Assembly (NCBI GenBank): GCA_026416315.1
Contig: JAOAFK010000130.1
Location: forward strand, 1 to 5,274
Source: Syntrophorhabdaceae bacterium
GTDB lineage: Bacteria; Desulfobacterota; Syntrophorhabdia; Syntrophorhabdales; Syntrophorhabdaceae
Direction: 5' to 3'
DNA: 5,274 nucleotides
Below the pieces are notes generated by a model that worked only from the letters and a program-made list of their open reading frames with translations, did not search any database and was not told the DNA's origin. Of the stretch, positions 1 to 5,274 are shown one piece after another; within the stretch, counting starts at the first letter, position 1; every line of letters begins with the position of its first letter. A program made the position numbers and the translations under genes.

Positions 1-33
1 TAACATCGCACATTAGGATTATAGTGGTATTTT

Positions 34-40
34 AAGGAGA
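34..40 (+). promoter_or_regulatory. Shine-Dalgarno sequence of the HD-GYP gene
   Basis: The sequence AAGGAGA lies just before the ATG at 44. It is the best ribosome binding site in the window. Counted from AGGAG (35-39), the spacing to the start is only four bases, which is short but workable. No in-frame alternative start lies between it and the left edge, so it supports ATG 44. The remaining bases 1-33 contain no recognisable gene or promoter; the TAA at 1-3 could be the stop of an upstream gene but this cannot be tested here. Confidence 0.75.
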
Positions 41-43
41 TAG

Positions 44-1210
44 ATGGAAGAGTTAGCAACCATAGAAAGGGAAATAGAAGAGCTTAAATCGAAGTCCAAA
101 AGTGTTTATTGGAATGATGAAATCATTTTAAAAACACTGAACGATTGCGCAAATTGTTTCTTTGATTTAATAGGTGGAGAAACCTGTTACTTCTATCTTG
201 CACCTAAAAGAGGAAAAGATGTTGAATATGAATATGTGATATCTCGAAAAATAAGATCAGGATTTACTAAAACCCCAGATCAGATACCAAACAAGGTGAT
301 CTCATCCTATCTTGGAAAAGATAAACAGAATTCCATAGGATGGGTAAGGCTAACTTACAGCGATGCCAATGGTTTCAGTTTTTCACCTGCTGATAAAAAA
401 CGTCTATCTGATATGGCCCAGATTGCTGCCCTTGCCATAGAAGATTCCATTAAATATGCAAACAATGCCCTCATTGCAGAATGTAATCAGCTGGCAGTAA
501 TCCTTGCCTTTGTCAGAATAATAGAGGCTAAGAGCAAATGGACATTAGGCCATAGCGAAAGGGTAACTAATATCGGTGTAATGCTTCTTGAGGCAGCCTT
601 AGGTGACCAGGAATGGGTTATGTCCATTGACCAAGATGAGGTCTACAGGCTTGAACGATGGTTTAAATTTGCCGGGTTACTCCATGATCTTGGTAAGGTT
701 GGAATAAGTGATGCATTAATTGATAAGCCTGGAAGGTTAACAGATGAAGAATTTGAAAAGATAAAACTACATCCAGGTATCGGCGGGTCCCTTATGGATG
801 TCCTTGGACTTGAGTGTACAAAGGCAATAGTACCCATGATTGAACACCACCATGAAAACTATGATGGTTCAGGGTACCCGGCAGGCTTAAAAGGCAATGA
901 AATACCACCTGGCTCAAGGATATTAAAAATCGCCGATGTATATTGTGCCATAACAGAAGAAAGACCATACAGGTCTCCTTTGGCGCACTGGGATGCCGTT
1001 GAAGAGATTAAAAGACACAGCGGAAGATTCTTTGATCCAAAACTTGTGGAAATCTTCTGTAAACTACCAATTGAAAGTTTTGAAAAAAATGTTGAAAAGA
1101 CGACATCAGAGGCAGAACCAGTAGCAGAGCAGACCCAGGAAGAGCAAATAGGAGAGGATCCATACCACATCCCCTCCATAAGAAAATATTCAGTATATAC
1201 AAAAAAATAG
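44..1210 (+). CDS. HD-GYP domain protein with N-terminal GAF-like region
   Basis: This is a 388-residue cytoplasmic signalling protein with no signal peptide or membrane segment. HD-GYP domains are metal-dependent phosphodiesterases that typically hydrolyse cyclic di-GMP. Residues 1-20 are charged and may form a short helix. Residues about 25-137 resemble a divergent GAF sensor, most clearly in the closing helix after FSPADKKRLSDMA. The HD-GYP domain spans about 150-340. It contains GHSERV (His170), LLHDLGK (His214, Asp215, Lys218), KLHPGIG (His243), HHHENYDGSGYP (His269, His270, GYP 277-279) and the ADVY aspartate Asp298, so the expected metal ligands and the GYP signature are present and the enzyme is probably active. 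Two family-typical acidic positions differ: Ser164 where an Asp usually precedes the first His motif, and Cys301 in DVYCA where DVxDA is usual. The tail from about 345 is Glu-rich and probably disordered. There is no receiver domain, so input would come through the GAF-like part or partners. The start is supported by the AAGGAGA site. The substrate (c-di-GMP or another dinucleotide) cannot be read from the sequence. Confidence 0.93.
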   Translation: MEELATIEREIEELKSKSKSVYWNDEIILKTLNDCANCFFDLIGGETCYFYLAPKRGKDVEYEYVISRKIRSGFTKTPDQIPNKVISSYLGKDKQNSIGWVRLTYSDANGFSFSPADKKRLSDMAQIAALAIEDSIKYANNALIAECNQLAVILAFVRIIEAKSKWTLGHSERVTNIGVMLLEAALGDQEWVMSIDQDEVYRLERWFKFAGLLHDLGKVGISDALIDKPGRLTDEEFEKIKLHPGIGGSLMDVLGLECTKAIVPMIEHHHENYDGSGYPAGLKGNEIPPGSRILKIADVYCAITEERPYRSPLAHWDAVEEIKRHSGRFFDPKLVEIFCKLPIESFEKNVEKTTSEAEPVAEQTQEEQIGEDPYHIPSIRKYSVYTKK

Positions 1211-1216
1211 TTTTTT
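1201..1216 (+). terminator. weak A/T inverted repeat over the HD-GYP stop codon
   Basis: A run of seven A, the stop codon TAG (1208-1210) and a run of six T form an all A:T potential hairpin with a three-base loop. The following T-run resembles the U-tract of a terminator, but there is no GC-rich stem, so efficient intrinsic termination is doubtful. It is recorded because it is the only terminator-like signal between the HD-GYP gene and uvrA. Confidence 0.2.
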
Positions 1217-1301
1217 ATTCCCCTGTTCGTTTAATCCACTATAAATTCAATAATTCATATATTATTTACTGCGTTTAAGAAATCTGTTAAGTTATATCCC
1301 T
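1211..1301 (+). promoter_or_regulatory. AT-rich intergenic region, possible uvrA promoter
   Basis: This 91-base gap is the only place in the window where an internal promoter for uvrA-kdsB-yjbQ could sit outside coding sequence. Several -10-like hexamers occur (TATAAA 1240-1245, AATAAT 1249-1254, TATATT 1258-1263), but none has a good TTGACA-like partner at 16-18 bases. AATAAT and ATTATT (1261-1266) form a 6-bp inverted repeat with a six-base spacer, which in such AT-rich DNA may be chance. I find no CTGT-N8-ACAG or GAAC-N4-GTTC LexA-type box. The 20 bases before the uvrA ATG carry no clear Shine-Dalgarno. That a promoter lies here is an inference from gene layout. Confidence 0.35.
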
Positions 1302-4148
1302 ATGGACTGGATAATTGTAAAAGGTGCAAGGCAGCACAATCTTAAAAATATAGATGTGAAGATCCCAAGAAACAAAATGGTGGTCATAACGGGCCCAAGC
1401 GGTTCAGGTAAATCCACCCTTGCCTTTGATACAATCTATGCAGAGGGTCAGAGAAGATATGTAGAATCCCTTTCTTCATATGCAAGACAATTCTTAGAAC
1501 TCATGGATAAACCAGATGTGGACTATATTGAAGGATTATCACCTGCAATAAGTATAGAGCAAAAAACTCTCAGCAAAAATCCAAGAAGCACCGTGGGAAC
1601 TGTGACTGAGATCTATGATTATCTGAGATTGCTTTTTGCAAGGATAGGTCATGTTTATTGTTATAATTGTGGAAAGGAGATAAAGAGTCAACATACCCCT
1701 CAAATAGTAGATACCATCCTTTCATACGGACCAGGCACCATGCTCACCATCCTTGCCCCCATTGTAAGGGGTAGGAAAGGTGAGTACAGGAAAGAACTCG
1801 ATGAGTTAAGGAAACAAGGTTTTACAAAGATAAAATTAAATGGAGCGATTGTTGACCTATCAGAAGAGATTATCCTTGATAAAAACAAGAAACACGAGAT
1901 CGATGTGATTATAGATAGAATAAAGATAAGGGACGGCATTGAAAGAAGGCTTTTCGAGGCAGTGGAGCTTGCCCTGCATAAGGCTGATGGTATTGTAAAG
2001 GTTGAAGTTGAGGGGAAGGGCACAAATATCTACAGCGAAAAATTTGCCTGTCCTGATTGTGGGATAAGCTATCCTGAGATCACACCGCGTATGTTCTCAT
2101 TCAATAATCCATATGGGGCATGCCCTTCATGTTATGGATTGGGTGTAAAGGAATATTTTGACCCAGAACTCATTGTGCCCAATCAAGACCTCTCTTTAAG
2201 AGAAGGTGCTGTGACACCATGGGGTGAAAAAAACCCTGTCCATTTTCTCCCATTTATAGAAGGTTTTGTTAAACATTTCAAGATAGATATAAGACAGCCC
2301 TTCAAGGAATTACCAAAACATGTTAAAGATGCCATATTTTACGGTACAGGTAGTGAAGAAATTGAGTTTTATTATGACAGGGGTTCAAGGAGGGAAGTAA
2401 TAAAAAGGCCTTATGAAGGGGTAATAAAAGAGCTTGAAAGGGAATATCAGTATGCAAATGCTTATGAGAAAGAGAGATACGAAAGGTTTATAAATCTCAT
2501 CCCATGTCCTACATGTGGCGGGGCAAGATTAAAGAAAGAGATGTTATGGGTAAAAATTAATGGATTGAATATTGATGAAGTTTCAAGGATGACCATCAGC
2601 CAGTGTATAAAATTTTTCAAAAATTTAGAATTAAGTGAAAAGGAGGCAGAAATAGCAAAAACGATTTTAAAAGAGATCGTTTCAAGGTTGAATTTTCTTA
2701 TGGATGTTGGGCTTGACTATATAACCCTTAGCAGAAACTCAGCCACTTTATCATCTGGTGAGTCTCAGAGGATCAGACTTGCAACCCAGATAGGTTCAGG
2801 GTTAACCGGTGTTTTATATGTTCTTGATGAACCAAGCATAGGCCTTCATCAAAGAGATAACGAAAGACTTTTGAATACTTTAAAAAAGTTAAGAGACCTT
2901 GATAATACTGTTATTGTTGTTGAACATGACCATGATGCCATTGTTTCAGCAGATTATGTGGTAGATTTGGGCCCTGGGGCTGGTGAAAATGGCGGTAACC
3001 TTGTATTTCAAGGGACACCATATGAACTCTCCTTTCATAAGGAATCCATAACAGGTAAGTATATTTCAGGCAGGGAAGAAATAAAGGTCCCCAATACGAG
3101 GCGCAGGCCAAAAGGATATATAAAGTTAAAAGGGGTAAGGACAAATAATCTGAAAAATATAGATGTAGATATACCTTTAGGTGTCTTTACTGTGGTGACA
3201 GGTGTTTCAGGTTCAGGAAAGAGTTCTCTCATCGTTGATACCCTGTACCCTTTACTCAAACAAAAACTTTACAAATCAAAGGATAGGGTAGGGGATGTGG
3301 ATCGTATTGAGGGTTATGAGGCCATAGACAGTGTAATAGATATAGACCAATCACCAATAGGCAGGACACCAAGGTCAAACCCAGCAACATACACTGGTGT
3401 TTTTACTTATATCAGAGAACTTTTTGCAAAGCTTCCGGAATCGAGGATAAGGGGATATAAAGAGGGTAGGTTCAGTTTTAATGTAAAGGGTGGAAGATGC
3501 GAGACATGTGCAGGAGAAGGTTTTGTAAAGATAGAGATGCAGTTTTTACCTGATGTTTATATTGTTTGTGATGTGTGTAAAGGAAAAAGATATAATAGGG
3601 ACACCCTTGAGGTGAAATACAAAGGTAAAAGCATTGCCGATGTCCTTGAGATGACGGTAACCCAGGCATTAGAGTTTTTCGATTCTATCTCCTATATAAA
3701 GAATAAACTGAATGTTTTAAACGATGTAGGGCTTGGTTACATAAGACTCGGTCAGGCAGCTACAACCCTTTCAGGGGGTGAAGCCCAGAGGATAAAACTT
3801 TCAAGAGAGCTTTCAAAAAGAGATACAGGAAGAACATTCTATATACTCGATGAACCCACCACAGGGTTGCACTTTGCAGATATTGAAAAGCTCATTAAAG
3901 TATTGAATAAGCTTGTGGAAAAGGGCAATACTGTTATAGTAATAGAGCATAATATGGATATCATAAAATGTGCAGATTATATAATTGATTTGGGTCCGGA
4001 AGGTGGCGAAAGGGGCGGGGAGATAGTTGTTACAGGAACCCCCGAAGAGATTATCCACTGTGAAGAGAGTCATACAGGTCGATTTTTAAGACGATATCTT
4101 ACAGGTGTTCATAATATAACAGATTACAAACGCATGCGTTTGGCATGA
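1302..4148 (+). CDS. uvrA: UvrABC excinuclease subunit A (DNA damage-recognition ATPase)
   Basis: UvrA dimerises, finds helix-distorting DNA lesions and loads UvrB in nucleotide excision repair. At 948 residues it is the usual length (E. coli about 940) and is intact. The N-terminus MDWIIVKGARQHNLKNI matches the family start and fixes ATG 1302. The first ATPase half has Walker A GPSGSGKST (31-39), a CxxC pair at 120/123, the UvrB-binding region (about 130-245), a four-cysteine zinc module (250, 253, 274, 277), the insertion region (about 285-400) and a CxxC at 402/405. It then has a signature LSSGESQR (483-490) and Walker B VLDEPSIGLHQRDN (Asp509, Glu510). The second half has Walker A GVSGSGKSS (634-642), a zinc finger (Cys733, 736, 756, 759), a signature LSGGEAQR (823-830) and Walker B ILDEPTTGLH (Asp850, Glu851). 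The one oddity is Ser485 in place of the first Gly of the proximal signature. The gene follows a 91-base gap, and its TGA overlaps the kdsB start. No LexA-type operator was seen upstream, so SOS control is not supported by the sequence. Confidence 0.98.
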   Translation: MDWIIVKGARQHNLKNIDVKIPRNKMVVITGPSGSGKSTLAFDTIYAEGQRRYVESLSSYARQFLELMDKPDVDYIEGLSPAISIEQKTLSKNPRSTVGTVTEIYDYLRLLFARIGHVYCYNCGKEIKSQHTPQIVDTILSYGPGTMLTILAPIVRGRKGEYRKELDELRKQGFTKIKLNGAIVDLSEEIILDKNKKHEIDVIIDRIKIRDGIERRLFEAVELALHKADGIVKVEVEGKGTNIYSEKFACPDCGISYPEITPRMFSFNNPYGACPSCYGLGVKEYFDPELIVPNQDLSLREGAVTPWGEKNPVHFLPFIEGFVKHFKIDIRQPFKELPKHVKDAIFYGTGSEEIEFYYDRGSRREVIKRPYEGVIKELEREYQYANAYEKERYERFINLIPCPTCGGARLKKEMLWVKINGLNIDEVSRMTISQCIKFFKNLELSEKEAEIAKTILKEIVSRLNFLMDVGLDYITLSRNSATLSSGESQRIRLATQIGSGLTGVLYVLDEPSIGLHQRDNERLLNTLKKLRDLDNTVIVVEHDHDAIVSADYVVDLGPGAGENGGNLVFQGTPYELSFHKESITGKYISGREEIKVPNTRRRPKGYIKLKGVRTNNLKNIDVDIPLGVFTVVTGVSGSGKSSLIVDTLYPLLKQKLYKSKDRVGDVDRIEGYEAIDSVIDIDQSPIGRTPRSNPATYTGVFTYIRELFAKLPESRIRGYKEGRFSFNVKGGRCETCAGEGFVKIEMQFLPDVYIVCDVCKGKRYNRDTLEVKYKGKSIADVLEMTVTQALEFFDSISYIKNKLNVLNDVGLGYIRLGQAATTLSGGEAQRIKLSRELSKRDTGRTFYILDEPTTGLHFADIEKLIKVLNKLVEKGNTVIVIEHNMDIIKCADYIIDLGPEGGERGGEIVVTGTPEEIIHCEESHTGRFLRRYLTGVHNITDYKRMRLA
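4127..4142. repeat. perfect 16-bp palindrome at the uvrA/kdsB junction
   Basis: CAAACGCATGCGTTTG is self-complementary over all 16 bases and symmetric about the centre of GCATGC. It lies in the last codons of uvrA and ends two bases before the first possible kdsB ATG at 4145. As RNA it could fold into a 6-bp stem with a CATG loop; as DNA it could be a dimeric protein's site. It occupies the region where the kdsB ribosome binding site would be expected, and no Shine-Dalgarno is visible there. A role is inferred only; it may be a by-product of the coding sequence. Confidence 0.5.
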
Positions 4149-4906
4149 TGGATCAGATGGAATCAAAGAGAAAAAAGGCAATAGTAATACCAGCAAGGTT
4201 TGCATCCACGAGGCTTCCTGGAAAACCCCTCATAGAGATAAAAGGAAAGCCTCTAATTCAATGGGTTTACGAAAGGGCAAATCAATCACTATTAAAAGAC
4301 GAAATCTTTATAGCCACAGATGATGAAAGGATAAGAGAAAAGGCAATTACATTTGGGGCTTGTGTTATTATGACGCCTGTCACATGTTCGAGTGGCACTG
4401 AGCGTGTTTTTGAAGCAGTAAAGGATAGGGACATAGATATCATTGTAAATGTTCAGGGTGATGAGCCTTTTATAAGGAAAGACATGATAGATATGCTATT
4501 TTTTGAAATGGAAAAAGGGAATTCAGAGATGGTAACATTGTGCTCACCTATAAAAGATGAAAAAGAGTACACCGACCCAAATACAGTAAAGGTTGTTCTT
4601 GATAAAAAAGGATTTGCCCTCTATTTTTCCCGTTCGCCCATCCCTTTTTTAAGAAATAGACCTGATTTTTTCCCTTTGAATCTTATTTTCAAGCATATAG
4701 GTATATATGGCTATACGAAGGATTTTCTTGTAAGATATGTGAATATGAAAGGTAGTTTTCTTGAGGAGGTTGAATCACTGGAACAATTGAGGGTTTTGGA
4801 AAATGGTTACAGGATAAAGGTATTAAAGGTAGATTATGATGGGTTTGGCATAGACACAGTGGATGATCTTAAAAAGGCAGATGAGTATCTGAACGAGAGG
4901 CTATAA
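4145..4906 (+). CDS. kdsB: 3-deoxy-manno-octulosonate cytidylyltransferase (CMP-KDO synthetase)
   Basis: KdsB couples CTP and KDO to give CMP-KDO and pyrophosphate in the cytoplasm, the activation step before KDO is transferred to lipid A. The 253-residue product has the full family motif order. These are the nucleotide-binding IPARFASTRLPGKPL (15-29), ATDDERI (57-63), SGTER (83-87), VNVQGDEP (101-108, Asp106 a metal ligand), NTVKVVLD (146-153), ALYFSRSPIPF (158-168), HIGIYGY (184-190), ESLEQLR (210-216) and GIDTVDDL (235-242, Asp237 the second metal ligand). Unusually, the residues before SGTER read Thr80-Cys81-Ser where E. coli has Asp-His-Gln. The first ATG overlaps the uvrA stop as ATGA, but ATGs at 4148 and 4157 are in frame. 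The last would give an N-terminus nearer the family norm, with a weak GGA four bases upstream. None has a strong Shine-Dalgarno, so translation probably depends on ribosomes finishing uvrA. Its presence marks an LPS-bearing Gram-negative host. Confidence 0.96.
   Translation: MMDQMESKRKKAIVIPARFASTRLPGKPLIEIKGKPLIQWVYERANQSLLKDEIFIATDDERIREKAITFGACVIMTPVTCSSGTERVFEAVKDRDIDIIVNVQGDEPFIRKDMIDMLFFEMEKGNSEMVTLCSPIKDEKEYTDPNTVKVVLDKKGFALYFSRSPIPFLRNRPDFFPLNLIFKHIGIYGYTKDFLVRYVNMKGSFLEEVESLEQLRVLENGYRIKVLKVDYDGFGIDTVDDLKKADEYLNERL
4895..4900 (+). promoter_or_regulatory. Shine-Dalgarno-like site of the YjbQ-family gene inside kdsB
   Basis: GAGAGG within the last codons of kdsB sits six bases before the ATG at 4907. 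The spacing is good, and it supports that start, which directly abuts the kdsB TAA (4904-4906). It allows both independent initiation and re-initiation by ribosomes terminating on kdsB. Confidence 0.55.
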
Positions 4907-5274
4907 ATGGTTTACAATAACACAATAAAAATTGAAACAAAAGGATTTGGCGATACCATTGATATAACAGAAAAAGTCAGGCATATACTAAAAATTTCAG
5001 GTATAGAAAACGGAATTGTCACTATCTTCTGTCCTGGCTCCACAGGAACCATAACCACCATAGAGTTCGAATCAGGCGTAATAAGAGACCTTAAAAATGC
5101 CCTCGAAAGACTTGTGCCTTCAGATATTCCGTATGACCATGATTATAGATGGCATGATGGAAACGGTTTCTCCCATGTGAGGGCAGCCCTTATGAAGCCA
5201 TCCCTCACTATCCCCGTTATAGACGGTGAAATGACCCTGGGTATGTGGCAGCAGGTGGTATTTATAGACTTTGA
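4907..5274 (+). CDS. yjbQ: YjbQ/UPF0047-family protein, cut by the window's right edge
   Basis: The ATG at 4907 opens a frame of 122 complete codons that is still open at the last base. The family is usually about 130-140 residues, so only the final 10-20 are probably missing. Recognisable parts are the CPGSTGTITTIEFESG stretch (42-57), LERLVPSDIPYDHDYRWHDGNGFSHVRAAL (66-95), PSLTIPVIDGEMTLGMWQQVVFIDF (98-122) and the conserved LGxWQ (111-115). YjbQ proteins are small cytoplasmic proteins that form trimers. A weak thiamine-phosphate synthase activity has been reported for E. coli YjbQ, but the physiological role is unsettled. Two positions look atypical: Phe88 in DGNGFSH, where His or another small polar residue is common, and Lys97 where LLGPS usually has Gly. 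The conserved His90 is present. The start abuts the kdsB stop and is preceded by GAGAGG at six bases, so it is probably the third gene of a uvrA-kdsB-yjbQ transcript. Nothing here links it functionally to KDO or DNA repair. Confidence 0.9.
   Translation, partial: MVYNNTIKIETKGFGDTIDITEKVRHILKISGIENGIVTIFCPGSTGTITTIEFESGVIRDLKNALERLVPSDIPYDHDYRWHDGNGFSHVRAALMKPSLTIPVIDGEMTLGMWQQVVFIDF

Noticed and set aside
643..1202. Open reading frames on the reverse strand across the HD-GYP gene
   Set aside because: They lie wholly antisense to a gene with clear HD-GYP motifs, encode no recognisable domain and overlap each other in different frames.
1201..1216. A/T hairpin as a genuine intrinsic terminator
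   Set aside because: The stem is all A:T with no GC pairs, so it is listed only as a low-confidence weak signal.
1223..1240. CTGTTCG as a possible half of a LexA box upstream of uvrA
   Set aside because: Neither the CTGT-N8-ACAG pattern nor the GAAC-N4-GTTC pattern has its second half at the right distance.
2610..2626. AT-rich inverted repeat AAATTTTT-C-AAAAATTT
   Set aside because: It has perfect 8-bp arms but is made only of A/T runs encoding Lys-Phe-Phe-Lys-Asn in mid-uvrA; such repeats arise easily in AT-rich coding DNA and a one-base spacer makes a poor hairpin.
1389..3227. Repeated GxSGSGKS segments suggesting a duplicated or fused gene
   Set aside because: The two Walker A sites at 1392-1418 and 3201-3227 are the normal paired ATPase halves of every UvrA, not a recent duplication.
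1700..4073. Several reverse-strand open frames of 60-110 codons inside uvrA
   Set aside because: They are antisense to conserved UvrA motifs, and their translations show low-complexity Ser/Leu/Ile composition typical of antisense reading.

Overview
The window is AT-rich and carries four genes, all on the + strand and packed with little intergenic DNA. The genes are an HD-GYP signalling protein, the excision-repair ATPase UvrA, the CMP-KDO synthetase KdsB, and a YjbQ/UPF0047-family protein that runs off the right edge. KdsB supplies activated KDO for lipopolysaccharide inner core, so the host is a Gram-negative bacterium. Frequent AGA/AGG arginine and ATA isoleucine codons, together with HD-GYP signalling, would fit an AT-rich lineage of the Desulfobacterota/Nitrospirota/Deferribacterota kind. 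That placement is an inference from style, not a taxonomic identification.

Layout: 1-43 is a short leader ending in a strong Shine-Dalgarno sequence. 44-1210 encodes a GAF-like plus HD-GYP protein. 1211-1301 is the only real intergenic gap; it is very AT-rich, has no convincing promoter consensus or LexA box, and has no clear ribosome binding site for uvrA. 1302-4148 is a full-length uvrA. kdsB begins at 4145 and overlaps the uvrA stop by four bases (ATGA). It ends at 4906, and the next gene starts at the very next base, 4907. uvrA, kdsB and the YjbQ-family gene therefore look like one translationally coupled transcript. The HD-GYP gene could be a separate unit or the head of the same one.

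Functionally the genes do not form one pathway. They are a c-di-GMP-type signalling protein, DNA repair, envelope sugar activation, and a small conserved protein of uncertain physiological role. I see no mobile element, CRISPR array, RNA gene or obvious novel system. The most interesting non-coding signal is a perfect 16-bp palindrome (4127-4142) in the last codons of uvrA, where the ribosome binding site of kdsB would be expected. The most interesting protein-level signals are substitutions at normally conserved motif positions: LSSGE for LSGGE in the first UvrA signature, Thr-Cys for Asp-His before SGTER in KdsB, and DVYCA for DVxDA in the HD-GYP domain.
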